Assembly: GCA_026874595.1 (NCBI GenBank)
Contig: CM049321.1
Coordinates: 1,610,479 to 1,674,478 of the forward strand
From: Sipunculus nudus
Lineage: Eukaryota > Annelida > Sipuncula > Golfingiida > Sipunculidae
Length of the DNA stretch: 64,000 nucleotides
Direction of reading: 5' to 3'
The notes under the pieces were generated by a model that was given only the letters and a program-made list of their open reading frames with translations, searched no databases and was not told the origin of the DNA. This document shows, piece after piece, positions 14,901 to 29,900 of the stretch. Within the stretch, counting starts at the first letter, position 1. The number at the start of each line of letters is the position of its first letter. The translations under genes and the position numbers were made by a program.

Positions 14901-17900
14901 ATGCCCAAAATAATTCAAAAGGCATGTCCAGGCCCTCATATCAGATTTATAGATATGCAATTGTAAAAAGTGTAAGTCCAATATTTTTTATTATCACTCT
15001 GCTTTTCAATGGGGTCAGCAGGGTAGGTAAACTGCCAAACCTGAAAGAAAAGAAATGCAGAAAGCATGACTAAGAGTCTTGAAATAAAACAAAAAGCCAT
15101 CCTAAATCAAGGTACACATCCACATATTATGAGAACAAACACTTGCTTTTATATGTGGTGATATATATTAAAATATTCAGATATCTAGGAAACTAAGTTT
15201 ATTGCTAGGATTCCATAAAATAAACTGCAAAATGTTCCCATCATCTTATAAATCAGTAGCTAAACCTTAATACTATACTCTCATAGTCTTAATGCCTGGC
15301 TGAAGCATTCTGACAACAGTGTTTTTGTTATGAAGTAACGAGGTACTTATCACTGAGCCTTATCACTTAATAGGCTGATACAAAAGGGAGTCATATGTCA
15401 CCAGTGTCACTCACAATTACAGCCACACAGGGAGATATACCAGCTGGAGTGGGATGGTTATATATACAAGAAAAATAGAGATGGTCTATAAAATTAGTAA
15501 TTGTGAACATCCCTGACCTATGACCTTGGCCTTTTGCCCATATATCAACTGGATTCTTTCTAAATGATGGGTAACTACTAACCACTTAAATCTGGTGTAA
15601 TTACTTGGCAACCAATGGGTGAATAATTTTGACCTGCAACCTTTAACCTGCTGACCAGCTGACCCCAAAATCAATAAGTTATTTATTCAAGCAAAAAGAC
15701 CCATAAATATGAAGTTTGAGTCAAACTGAGTGATGCATAGATGTGGCATATGTGAAAGACTGAAGGTTTGGGTTGAACAGTTACACTTGAAATATGCTCA
15801 CAAGCATTTAGAACAATTAAATATTGTGACCTTGACCTTTGACCTTTTGAACTCAACATCAATAGGCTTCTTCCCTTATTGGTAGGTAAGCCATATATGA
15901 CAGATGGAAGGTACAGATTGAAAAGTTTGCCTGAAAATGACTCCACGCAAGAAGTGGGTGCTGTGAACTTGACCTTTGACCTCAAAATCAACAGGTCTTT
16001 TCCCCTGTTGGCAGAGAAGCGATATCAGTGCTGGAAGGTTTGCAATGAAAAGTCTAGCTTGAAATGTGTCCACAACCTTTTCAAAGAAGTGGATCCTGTG
16101 ACCCTGACCTTTGACCTTGTGACCTCAAAATCTATAGGATTCTTCTCCAACTTAGTAGGTGAGCTATATGTGAAAAATCAAAGAATTGGGATGAAAGGGT
16201 TGGCTTAAAATGCATCCACAGGCTTTTCAAAGAAGAGGCTCCTGTGACCTTGACCTTTGACCTTTTGACCTAAAAAAAATTATGGTTCTTCCCCTGTTGG
16301 TAGGTGAGCTGTATGTGAAAGATGGAAGGTTTGGGATGAAAATTTTGTCTCAAAGAGTTATTTCTGGGGGGTGCAAACACACCCCATAACTTCGAGAATA
16401 TAGGTCGCAGTGACCTAATATCAGGTTTGCAAGGAGATCTTTTTATAACCTCTAAGACTGCATAGGATTCATGGCCCTAGCCCCTACGGTTACGATTTGT
16501 GCCCTGCTAACGGACGGACGGCCGGCCAGACGGCCGGCCAGCCAGCCGGCCGGACGGACAGACGGAAGGACGACGGACAAAGACCCATCGCTATAGCCCA
16601 GCATGACTTAAAGTCAGCTGAGCTAAAAATTAAACTTATACATATGGCAATTATCATTATATTTTCAACTAGTACATAATATTTTCAACCATCTCTGTGA
16701 AAGGGCAGGTTTTTTTACTTCATATTTTGTTGCGATTTGATTAAATACCTGAAATATATGGAGATGCGTGTACTATGCAGAGAGCAAGTCAAAAACCCTG
16801 CTGGTACAGGCTTTTAGAAGGTGTCAGTTTAAATGCTATTAAGTGAACATTGCTGATAAGTGGAGCTGTGTATACCTTGTGGACAGTAGTATCCCTGCTG
16901 GCACAGTCCTTCAGGATCTGTCAGTCCGTTCTGCTGACAGTACCATCCTGCTGGGCATGGGGTGCACTCTGACACATCCGCAAGACGAGTAGCGTTGGAC
17001 CAGGTGCCGTTAGGGCAGCGGAATGGAGTGTGTGTTGCTGAAAACATATTCCAGTTCTCAATACATAATACTGGTTTGGAACAATCATATCAGATACTGA
17101 CCTATTCATGGTTTCACAGATAACTGGAGATTCTGATAGGGATTTTACATATATAATTACCCACTTGTCCTAGGTTAACAAAACTACAACTAGGATGAGC
17201 TTACCTTTTGTTTATACTCATCCTGTAGGAGAACAACACATATTAGAACATGCCCTTGTTCAGTTGACTTATCTATAAATTTGTACCCTGTCTAATACAG
17301 TCACAATCAGTCAATTCATCAATATCAGAGACAGGTGCAATTACATTTATTAATTACAGATTTCTCTCATTTATATACCAAGCAAACAAAAATATCTGAA
17401 TAAAAAAATCAGTAATTAATGTTACTGCAGATGGACTGTTGGCTAGTTCTGTTAAGCTCACCTAGAGGGCAGTAGCGTCCAGCTGGGCACACGATGGATG
17501 TGTTTGTGGTGGAGCCCTCCAGACAATAGAAGCCTTCTGCACATGGGCCAGTTGGTTCAATGATGCCAAGTTCAGCACAGTAGTAGCCTGGAATATCATA
17601 TTATATAAATAGTGCAATAATATTCTCATAACACAAGGTTCCTAGTATTTCATGAGAACATATTTTGCTGAATATTACCTGTTTTTTATGTAATTTCAGA
17701 ATTCCAGTATGACAGATGTTGAAAGTTATGGCATTGTAAAGCAGTTGCAATGAACAAGGGTTAAAGTAAGAAATCAGTATGCATTGTATGTATCACACAG
17801 TAAATACAATATTTTAACTTTTTTAAGTTTTTTTTATTAATTCCAGGATATTCACAAATCCTGTCAATAACATCTATTTCACTCTAGAAACAGCACCTTG

Positions 17901-20900
17901 ACGATCGTCTATATAGATTGTTTGTTTATACATACCCTTGGCACATGGCTTGCAGTCAGTCTCATTTCGGAGTCTGGTGGTGTTGGAGTAAGTTCCAACT
18001 GGACACTTGACAGGTTCAGCAGTCTGCTCTGGACAGTAGTGACCCACTGGACATTCATACGCATCAACTCCCTGCATGGGAGTGGCTGTCTCTGCCCCTT
18101 GTTTGCAGTAATACCCGGCACTGCATGGCGTGGTCGGGTACACAATGCCACCTCCAGCACAGTAGTATCCACCTGGAGGTAACAAACAAAATATGACAAT
18201 CAATTTTCCTAAAAATTCCAATTCTTCCCATTAGTGGTGTAATGTAACACAGTGTTTTCTTATATAAATCTAAAGTATTTTAAAATTTCCTGTTCTACAT
18301 ACAGTTAAATCTATACCGTACAGTTAAGTTTTAATCCATTTAAAAAAAAGCAGTGAATAAACGCAAAAATAAATCTTACAAAGAACTCAATAATACACCA
18401 AATAAATTCTATCCTGTTTGCATATTTCATGATTTTTATTCTTAATGACTTTCAAAAGTGGTAGTCTAATAAACCATGCATGTTATACATTTGTTTCCTT
18501 AATTCAGATACATTACAAATAATTGTGAATATAAAGCATACCAATACAAGGCAGACATTCAATTTGCCAGCTTAGACCAGTATCGTTGTTAAATGTTCCA
18601 GCAGGGCATGGGAACTCAGTGGCTGACTTGGTGCCATTCACACAGTAATGACCTGAAACAGCATGACATATTGAGTACAGTTGGTCCCATTTATTTGCAT
18701 ATCCATAAAATATGTACCAGTTAATTGCATAAAACATTGACAGCCAAATCATATTTTCTTATGTGTTCTATGCTTAATTCTCCACTTTATACACAGATAT
18801 TGTAAAGGTAGTGTATGGTCTTAAAACATATCACTAGCAATTGTGCCCATGTAAACCATTCTATAGACATAGGGGTCATCCAGGATTATGATACCCTACG
18901 TTATGCTTAAAAAAATTGTTATATTTGCAGTATCCTTTAGGTCATATATGGGCAGATTATTTGAAACAATGTTATCACTTTCAGATGTTCATCCTATGTA
19001 TTAAATATAATTCAAATATATGCAACTGTTCTTAAGATATTCTGCAGACACAAAACAGTAACTGTAATACACAGACACACAATTCTGAACTCGGTGAAAA
19101 CAATTCTCCACCTTATAGAGGGGTAAATATTGCACATGACTCTAAATATATTATATGTGCAATGGACTAGCTCTCTGTTTAAATAGTCCAATTAATAAAA
19201 GGGGAAAATATACACATACATGACCCTGTCTGTACTTTACGAATGTTGAACCAGCTATCTATCCATGTTTAACTGACCTACCTTGTGGACATTCATACAT
19301 TGTGTAGTTTACGACAGGAGCGATGGCATTGTCACAGTAGAAGCCAGCTGGACACTCCTTACAGGTCCACTGCTGCAGCTCATCTTGGTAAGTACCAGAT
19401 GGGCAGAGTGTGTACAGTGGCGACCCCTGTGGGCAGTAATATCCCTTTGGACATGGGTAGGCATTTGGATTACGAACTGTCTGGCCCTCTGGGCAGTAGA
19501 AACCTGTAAGGATGATTAAATATGCAATAAAGATAACTACACAAACATAATCACACTACATTTAATGCTCAGGGAGGAAAAGAAGAATGCTAATCACCCA
19601 TAATTATGGTATAAAAGTATATTATTATGCTTGTGGTTAAAATTATTATGCTCCTAACTCATAGCCTAAGAACATGTATTTATAATGTCTACATAATTAC
19701 TATCATCCTGCACTTAAATTGTACCCTACTGGGTTACACCTTTAGTTGTCAGCTCACCACTTGCTGTTGATATTCATCCTTTTATATCTAAAACAAGAGC
19801 ATTGCAAATGGTGCATAATACAGCTATTGTGTATCTGGTGACATCTGACCTCATTAAATATTCACAAATTTCACTGAGAATGTAATTCAGGAGAGAAACT
19901 CTATTAGTAAATATTTATAATTAGTGCCATAAAAATCCATAAGATTTTTGGTAAGTCACTATGGTGCCTCCAAAGTCTGACCTCATTAAGTATACATGGA
20001 TTTTGATGGAAATAAAACTTAGGCATGATATTATACTGATTAACATTTCTGTTGAGTTTTATCGAAATCCATCTAATTCTTCATAATTTATCGCAGCGAC
20101 AACACAAAGTAGCCTGTTGACCTTGAACCTTATTAAATATGTGGGGAATTGCCCATAATCGAACTCAGGTGAGATAATCTTTTGGTATGTAGTTATGGTG
20201 AGTTTGTGAAAATCAATCAATGCCCCGGTTATTGCTGTGACACTTAAAAGTAAATTAATGCACAGACACACAGACGGACCATGGGTATACCATAATACGT
20301 CCCGTCAAAAGCGGGTGAATAAAATTATATCCATTTATTACAGATTACCCCTAAACAACAAAAGCATTCTCCATTCAGCATAGGCATACAATTTTGTGAA
20401 AGCATGTTATGAATGACTATCTCCTGGATATAAATGTTAACAGAAATGTGAAATTAAGTGCATTCATGAAAAGTTTACGTAAATCAGACATCAGATACCT
20501 TGGTCACATGGTCCTTGAGGTCCAGCCAGTCCGCTGCTGTTACAGTACTGTCCTGCCGTACAGGGCAGACAGTAAGTGATGTTCTTAGCTCCAACACTGG
20601 GCAGGTAGTAGGCAGGGGGGCAAGGGTCCTCTACATAACTACCCTCAACACAGAAATGACCGGGGCTGCACTGGTTGCCTGAAAACAAGTACACAATCTG
20701 AAGTCACTAGATCTAATGCAAAAACAGGTTCATTTATACGGAGAACTTACCAAAAAACAGAGATGGTTAATTTCATGACCTCCATCTGTGAAAATATTAA
20801 TTATTATCCTTTGGGTTCATATTTATTAATGGCTTCTACCATGAGATTGTTTAAATTTTGCTACATATCTGTATGACTTTATTTTGTAGTAATTCCTTTG

Positions 20901-23900
20901 CAGTATATCAAGCTGCATTATACCTTTATGGTGATAAAAATCACACTTGATATAATATAATATAAATAATAATATGATAATATATGATATAACATGACAT
21001 AACATAATATAATATATTTAAAATCACTAAAAAAAAGTATACAGCATATAACAGTTACATATAGTGATAAATGCAACAATAAGTTTAATCTACAATAAAT
21101 ACAAAGCAAAGCCAGAAACATCAAAATACAGTGTCCCTGGGAAGAGTTATTAGGATAACATCCTCTGGTACTGACCTCCGATTCCCATTGGTTGGCTTGT
21201 AGTAGAGTTGCCAGTGCAGTAGTAGCCAGCAGAGCACAGACCGCGTGGAGCGCTCATACCATCCACATCACAGTACTGTCCAGGGTCACAGCCAATCGGG
21301 GCCGAGCTGCCTTGTGGGCAATAAGTTCCTGAAAGAATAGAAAGCTCCAATTTATAGGATCATCCTCTCATGTTAACTGTTTAATTCATCTTTTGTTTTC
21401 TTACAATAACCAACTGTTTAATTCATACTGTTTTATGTCAGGACCTTGGTTTGCATAGGCAAGGTAAGAATGATATTCCAGCATAAACCAGATAATATAT
21501 TTTATTCTTCAATAATAAGTTATCACTGACCTGACAAAAGAACATGGTAATTACCATTAAAGATAATCCTTGCACATGAAAAGGAATTCTCTACTCACCT
21601 GCAACACATTTTCCACCCTGTGGAGCGCTCGGCTGAGCCAACCATGAACCAAGAGTACAGTACCATCCAGGGTCACAGAGTGCAGTAGGAGCACTCAGAC
21701 CGAGGCTGCCACAGTAAGAGCCTGGTGTACAATCACGGCACGCAGTGTCGTTACCCTGACCTGAAAATACAAGTCACGTGGTACAGATCATGTGATACAG
21801 CTAAGGAATCAGGATTGGTTAAAAGTCAAGGATCATGTAGTCATGTGACCTGGACATTGATCACAGACTGGTTAAAGGTCAGGTCATGTGATATAGGAAC
21901 TTGCCCAGGGTTGGTTAAAATAGGAAGGATTCTAAAGTAACACGATTCAAAAGACTGACTGAAAATAAGCCCTCTGTGAAATTTTGATATATGTAATTTT
22001 GCAAATCTCAATTCAGATTATTTGTTTGTTTAAAAAAAATCAAATATGTTGTAATATCTATAGGATTATTTTGAGACATTAAACTTTTCCAAGTAATTTC
22101 AAGTTTCATTTTTTTTTTTCAAATTTAAAAACTTCATACAGTATTTGAAATGACACTATCATAACAGTCATTTTGTTTCAATTATACATTCCAACTATCA
22201 AAATTTAAATAATGTCAATAACTTTATTTGTCAGATTTTTAACATTTCATGAATATTCTATGCAGTCTGTATGATTTTTTTTAATTTCATGGAAATGCAT
22301 TCCACCATGATACAAATGTTTGTTGTTTAAAATATTATCACCTGAAACTTATGAGATTTACCTGTAAGGTTGTTGAATGTGCCGAGTTGACACTTGTACT
22401 CGATGTCATACTTAGTTCCATCTGGACAGTAATGGCCGCTGGGACACACTTGGTGCGTGTAGGTGGTTGAGTTGGCCACGCAGTAGTAACCGGCTGGACA
22501 TGTCTTACAGCTCGCCATCTGGGTCAGGTCCTGTGTAATAAAATCTGTATGATTAAGAATCTGTGCAGCTTATTGACTGTTCAAGTAAAATTCTTCATTT
22601 TTTATACATACCGTGTTCCTTCGGGTTTGTTCTCAGCATATTAGTACAACTATGTTAAGGTTTTTGTTGGAAGTGTGTAAAACAGGATTCATAAAAGACA
22701 TTAAGAGTAAGCCTTTAGGATATGACATCATAAGAGGCCAAGGAATCTGACTACAACAGGGTTCCCAGAAATTTATGAAAACAAACTTCCTTGACCTTCC
22801 CCTGGATTTTCTAATTTAAAAAATATTTTGACTTTATTTCAGGTCTGAACCTGAACAATGTCCTTGCAGTGAACAGTAGTTGCAAAGAACAGTAAGAATA
22901 AGACACTAGCACATATTGTGCCAATGTACGTTATGTGCTGTGTTAACGTATATAAAGTGTAGCTAAACATCCAGTGGAAAAACTATTTGGAATGAGACAA
23001 TTTATTTAGATTGACCACTTTCTCATGTGTACAGTTAAATCCCATGTCTTTTGCTTCAGCTGAGCCATTTTTTCCTTGAATAGAATGAAAGTAATTTATC
23101 TTCCAGATTTTCCCTTGATTTTCATCACTAGAGACCCTGCTCAATAGACTGTCTGGCTGCTTCTAAGGGGTGCCCTTAAGCAGGAGTTCTACTGTTTATA
23201 AAACAGGTATCTGGTATGTGTGCTTGTTTATCACTCACCTGGTATGTTCCTGCTGCACAGCCGATGGGGTTCACTGTGGCTCCTGGACAATAGTGGCCTT
23301 CTGGACAGATGCCTCCTGTACCAGTGTGTCCTCCAGATGGGTTTGGACGGTCCACTCCGGATACACAGTAGTATCCGGGATCACAGTCACCTGCTGGGGC
23401 TGTCAGGTTACTGCGATCGCAGTATTGACCACCTGTGTGTTATATACAAACACAGTATATATATATATATGTCCTCTAACTTAGTAATCATATACAGAAC
23501 ACCTTATTATTAAATAGAGCAAAAATCAATGGTTAATTGGAGTCTCTGTGATAATGGTGATGGATTACAGCAATGTCATAGACTGAAAATTTCTGTGACA
23601 ATTCTGTAGAATAATCATATTGGCTTTAAAATTCCAAAATGCAATGCATTTTTTATGAATTGTCTAGTATGAAATGCAGCAAACTGAATGAGTCAGACAA
23701 CTTTAAAAGTAATACATTCCATGACACCACTGGTGATGTCTCATTATATTAGTCTATATCAGTAAATACACTTATCTGTCACTAAATATCATTAAAAGTG
23801 AAATCTAAATATATAAAATACTATCATTTCTTTATTTTTACAGTCACAAGGTCAAATGCTTAACAGTAGTCAACAAAGCAGAGTCATCCCTTCTTTCGAC

Positions 23901-26900
23901 TAGCTGGTCCTGTGAGGTGCTATGTTGTAAATTTCAAAGCTTGATGTGTATTAAATTTCAACATACCAGAGCACTGCTGGCATTGCGGTTCCATCTCCAG
24001 ACCTAGAGCATTGCTATACGTCCCTGGCGGACAGGCTGTCCAGTTACGTCCAGTTCCCTCCGGACAGTAGAAGCCTCGAGGACACAAACGGTAACCTGTG
24101 CTGGAGTTTCCTGCAAGTATTTACACAAAACCATAATACACTGGCCGATTATCAAATAATAAATTTGTTTTATCATGATTTACAATACAGATGAAACAAA
24201 TTAACACCCTTTTTAAAATTACCAATCTCTTCTTAACTTTATTATAGCAGTAAACAATGGATAAAATGCAATATTTAATTGATTTTCCCTTACATGGAAC
24301 TGATTAAAAAGTACACAATTTAATACATAATAAGCTTGAAGTTAATTTGAAAATCAGTTATACTGCAATAAAGTAAGTTTCAACTTAGTTATTTAGTAAT
24401 TAAAACATACTGCACAGTTCACATCATCATTATTATGTGTATCATCAGATATGTTATATTATACTAGTAAAACATTAGTATTTCAAGTATGCATCATGAA
24501 TAAAGAACACATTTATTGAAGTATACTTCAAGCAAATGAGCTATTACTTCAGTTCCACCTGTTAATATTTCATGAATATTCATGAAGCTGACCTGCAACG
24601 ACCTCTTCAGGCACACAGTAAAACCCAGCAGGGCACACCAAGCAATACGATGCCTGGGTGAAGTTCGTGTAGGTCCCAGGATCACACGGTATGGGAGCTC
24701 CGCTGCCACGGGGACAGTACAATCCGATCGGACATGGCGTTGCTGTGGGGTTTGGCAAATCATCCCCTCCTGGGCAATAGAAGCCTGGATCGCAATCGTC
24801 GGTGGGAGCGCTGAGCCCGGTGTCATTACAGTACTTGCCAGCATCACATGGGACACAAGCCGTCAGGTTTTGGTTACCCACAGTGTTAGAGTATGTGCCT
24901 CTTGGACAGGGTGTTGGTGCCCCAGAGCCCTCGGGGCAGTAGTTACCGATCGGACACAAGATACTGGTTGCATTCTCTGATCCAATCTCACAGTAGTAGC
25001 TGCAAAATAAGTTTAATATTAAACTCTAGTCTCTCTATCTGTCACTAAATCTATCCCCAAGTCAAGATTCCAAGTATTTTATTTATGAAAATGAAATTCC
25101 CTAAATTTTTTTTTATGATTAATTATTATAATCCCAGAATGACCATTTCAACAACTTTCCCATTTAAAAAGGCAATTATATCAAAACACCCAGTGGATGC
25201 ACTGTTTGGCATGAGAGATAATATATCAGACCCAGATTAATTTTACTTCTGGGACAATTAAATTCCCTGATTTAAGGAATTGTTCTCATATTCAATCAAT
25301 CCCTGATTGAAAGACTTTTCTTTTCCTTTCCTGACTTTACCTTGTTACAAAAAGTAAACTGTTCAAGGATACTTAATGCCATGTGAATTCTGCATTAAAT
25401 CTTTTAATTTCATAATTACCCTGGGGAGCAAAGTCCGCTGGTGACGATCAAGCCGACCTGAGCACAGTACTCTCCAGCCGGACATAGAGGGCAGTCAGAC
25501 GCCTGCTCCAGTCCTGTACCGTTATTGTACGTGCCCTTTGGACAGGCCACGGGGTCAGTTGTACCTTGGGGGCAGTAGTTACCTTGAGGACAAATGTTGG
25601 CATCCAGACCTGGAGAAAAAGATTTATAATGTAAACTCTATGACCTGCCTTATTTGTCATAAGGGAAGAAGGTAGTAGGTTCAAGTAAAAACTTGTATAA
25701 AGATATCCTAAACAACAACTAAATCTAACACCTTAATCATGATAATATTTGAAATGGTATGTACTAAGAGAGAGACAATATTCCCAGTATGTAACACTTG
25801 GAAAGATTAGAAATGCTAGCAAGAAAATATAACAGATACCAAGCCTACCTGGAACAGGTTTTGAATAGTTATAAATATAAAGCTATCATGTTACATTTTC
25901 AATATTTAATTGATTATGTTATAACTAGCATTCATATAAAATTCTCAGAAATACATACTTGTCATGCACTTTACATTTTTTAATAAATGTCATGTGATTG
26001 GGAAAGGTTATTAAAGTTATTTACTCAGGCTAGTAATTAAATCTCAATGTTACAGATGACAGAATTATGCCAATGATACACAAGCAAAATAATACTTTCA
26101 GGTGCTCAAATTACAATCTTAACCAACATATATTTCCTTCTGAATGAAACATCATTCTATTAGAAAATAATAAAATGTTGCTTTTATGACAAATTAAAAA
26201 TAAAGTTCCACTTGAAATATTACATAGTTTATGGATACAGTGGAACCCCGTCCTGCGACCACCCAACAATTGCGACCACCCCACAACTACGACCAGTTTT
26301 CTTGGTCCCACATATAAGATCCAGGTAACTTAGAGTTTCACAAATACGACCATCCCTAAATTACGACTACTTTGGTCGGTCTCCAAGGTGATCTTAATTG
26401 TGGGGTTCCACTGTATATTCATCTGAAAAAAATCATATTTTCAGAATTCACTTTTCATCTATAAATGCAGAAAATCCTGGACAGGGAAATGTTGAAAAGT
26501 TAAAAGGGGCTTCACTTACTTTGATCTGGAGCTGAGATGTTTGCGTACTGTTTACAGTAGTACCCAGCGGCACAGTCACCGTAAGGAGTAACCAGACCAA
26601 CCATAGGACAGTACTGGCCACCCAGACATGGTGTACACTGGGAGGCGTCTTGCATACCTGTCAATCAAACAGATAACCAATCAAATTACCCAGAATTAGT
26701 GGACAACCAGAGACTCTCTTATATACCTGTCAATCAAACATGCGTATATCATAAAAGTCTGATCAATGAAATTATAATGCTTGCCAAGACAGTGGAAGGA
26801 TGATTGGTGTCTAACTTAACTGTCAATCAACATATGCAAATGATGAGCTATCATTCATTCAATGAAAGGAAAGATACTATAAGTTGACAGAATGAAATTC

Positions 26901-29900
26901 AGTTAATTCTAGTTTGAGTTAATTTGAAGTTTTTATTGCAGATAAGATGAAACAGTTAAGTCTGTTTTCCACAAACTGTTTTGTCTTTACAATATAAATA
27001 ATAAAAAATAGTATAATTATTCTAATCATTATTTAATTATAATATTATTATTTATATTATGAATTGTATCAAAACATTAAAATAAATGTCTTTAAAATCT
27101 AAAAAAAAAATACATGATTTACATAAATTAGAAAAATGAACTTACCTGTCCTGTTGTTGAAAGTACCAATTGGACATGGGTGCTCATTTGCATACTTTGT
27201 TCCCATTGGACAATAGTATCCCATGGGACATACTGTGGTGCTGTTGTCGAGGACAACAATTCCCATGGTGTTATCACAGAAGTAGCCGGCAGGACACGTC
27301 TTGCACTGCCATGTTGTCTGCTGGTCCTGGTATGTGCCGTTCTGACAGCGGATCGGGGCGCCACTGCCTGCAGGACAGTAGTGGCCAATAGGGCACCTAC
27401 AAATGTAATTAAATATTTAGCATTTCAAAGAAAACAGGAAACACCTGAAAACAAAAAATAATCCCAAGGATTTAACCTAATTTGAGTAAACTTAATTAGC
27501 TGAGCTTTGCTCCCTAACATATGCCATAAAACCAAATCAAAAATCTTTTTTTTTCCCAGAAAAGCATCATTTGCCCGGGGTAATTGTTTTCAAATGTAGG
27601 ATATCCCAAGAACAAGCTAGTCATCAATTAAGATACTTAACATAAGGCTTGTGCTTGCCACACCTGAAACTCAACTGAAATCTTGTAGCAATCAATGTAG
27701 AACTGCTACTGGTGCTGTCATCTACTGGAGAAATTTAGTACTGAGTATAAAGTTTGATGTAAAGCAAGGTGATGTTGATTTTATAATGAGGGTGAACTGG
27801 ATAATGAAATAACACTGCATTGGGCCACATCCCTAAGAATGTTCTTATAAGAGCTGGTTGGTTATCTGTGCAACATATACTGGTCATCAGTCCTGAATAA
27901 TGTAGATTTTTAACAGGTCTGTGTATCAAGCTGTCATTTTTTTGGTCAGTATACCACTTTCAAGGAGTGAAAGGCTCTGTGTTGGGTTAACCTGTTGAGT
28001 TAATTTACATTGAGTGGGGTGTCCTTGGCTAGTAAGTCATAAGCAGGGACTCCCACCAGAAATAAATGGGTCAAATACTGGGTCACAGATGAACCAATGG
28101 GGAAAGAGACAACCCGGTCATGTGATAACGTTCACTTCAGTCAAATCAGACTGTCACATACGGATGATTTGTTGGACCATCAACAACTTCCACAGAGAAT
28201 AGTTACAGGTATTTATATATGTATATACCTGTATGTTTGAGGTTGTGAGACGTTCTGTCCACCAGGGCAGTAGTATCCGGCCCTACAGATTCCAATAGGG
28301 GTCTGTCTACCGACACCCGGGCAGTATTCTCCCAGAGGGCAGCTCTTGCAGTCTGACACATCGTCGCTCTGCGTGACGTCCAGGAATGTGCCGGTGGGGC
28401 ACGGGGTCTTGTCACTGCTGCCTTCTGGACAATAGTGGCCGACGGGACAGACATTACCAGTAACGCCATCTACTGGTGTCGCAACGCTGGCATTCAACAC
28501 ACAATAGTAGCCTGGAAGACACAGAGGAAACCACCGTCATCAGCACCATCATACAAGTGCTGAGTATATGTTTATACTGGTCAGGCTGTATTTTTATAGA
28601 GCTGTTAATTCAATTTTTTCCATAAATAAAGGTATCAATAAGCATAGATATCCTTTGCCTTGATATTACTGACTAAACAAAACAAGAAATGCAAGATAAA
28701 CAAATAAGCATCTAATTGAAGCAATGGTAGAATTATAAAGAAAATGGTCATGATTGTTGATGCAACTGATCCAATAATTGATCTTGCAGTGCCATAATCA
28801 ACTGCAAATTGTTTGCACATAACTTAGACTTTGTAGAGAGGGAATGTGCTTTTATATACATTAGGCAAGCAAACAACAGGAACGTCTGCATTTACTAAAT
28901 AAACTAAATTCCTAAATTACTATTTAGACACGTAGGCTGTAGAATTATGACATTATTAGCCTAAATGTATGCTTACATATCAGTTGAGATGATGTACTGG
29001 TCCATGTATGGTCCAAAAGTTCATACTTCTAAACAACCAATTATTTCCGATTATCGGTCAACCAAATTTTACTGATGATCGATTATGAAATTACAACCAA
29101 TTCCCAACACTACCTTGCAGGGCAGACAACTATTGTCATGAACTGTTCTAGTCCTCATTACCTGCTGTGCAGTTTCCAGTTGGTGCTGGCAGTCCGTTGG
29201 TCTGGCAGTACATGCCAGGGTCACAGGAGGTCATCTCATACGAGCCCTCTGGACAGTAGTAACCTGGGATACACTGTCCACCATATGTCGTCTCCATGGC
29301 AGCGCTGGCATTACCAGTACAGTACCATCCTGTAAAAGGAGTTACATATAGGCATTAATGTACAATCCTAACACATATGTTGTACCTCTCCTTTAAAATA
29401 GACATGCAGAGGAAATGGAACTTCATCTAGCAGTTCAAGTAAAACTTCCTTTGCAACTCATCAAGCTTAAGTTACCTTTATTTAAGATTAAGATAAATAT
29501 AATTACATATAATAACAGTAATATTTTGCCTAAAAATAAATATACATTATTCCAGTCAAGAACTACAACTACAAGGGGTTAATTTAAAATATGTATGTGA
29601 TAAAAAATACCTTTCCTTTAAAGATATACACTAAAATGATATAAAGAAGCAAAATAAATACTGAGCAGAGTACAAGAATATTACAAGGAGCTTTCAGTAA
29701 ATACAGTATACAACAAGTTATCTGAAGTGCACGCAATACTTAATTTGGTAAGTAAATGATTACCAAAACTTAGTACAGTGAAACACCTCTATAACGAACA
29801 GTCACAGGACCCAGAGGGGTGTCTGCAGCCTGGGGATTCACTGTCTTTGGAGCTGTTATGCAGAGAAATTAAAGTCCTATATATTTCAACCTACCTGGGG

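Larger units (their letters stand above)
14171..16630 (+). mobile_element. Long interspersed repeat, copy B
   Basis: Starts CAAGTGACCCATGGGTCATG followed by CTCAGCTG, and ends after a GGACGG/GGCCGGCC tract with CATGACTTAAAGTCAGCTGA then GCTAAAAATTA. Start and end match copy A, but the body differs and carries the tandem array at 15500-16330. Same orientation as copies A, C and D, antisense to the host gene. No transposition protein is visible. Confidence 0.65.
13774..16875. other. Large intron between exons 48 and 49
   Basis: 3,102 bases, mostly repeat copy B. The protein reads directly from CPQG of exon 48 to SNVPNP of exon 49, as in supermodules 2 and 4, so no exon is hidden here. Confidence 0.85.
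7905..19396 (-). repeat. Supermodule 5 (higher-order protein repeat, complete)
   Basis: From the GTYQD anchor in exon 44 to the anchor in exon 56 the exons sum to 2,079 bases, 693 residues. Every sub-unit can be paired in order with supermodules 1-4, for example CPDGYYCLP in exons 49/50 with exon 19, and VDRGNP in exon 51 with VDRPRP in exon 21. Confidence 0.88.
19397..27338 (-). repeat. Supermodule 4 (higher-order protein repeat, complete)
   Basis: Anchor in exon 34 to anchor in exon 44: 2,037 coding bases, 679 residues. Contains exon 37, a 407-base exon that corresponds to parts of three exons (17-19) in supermodule 2. Confidence 0.88.
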
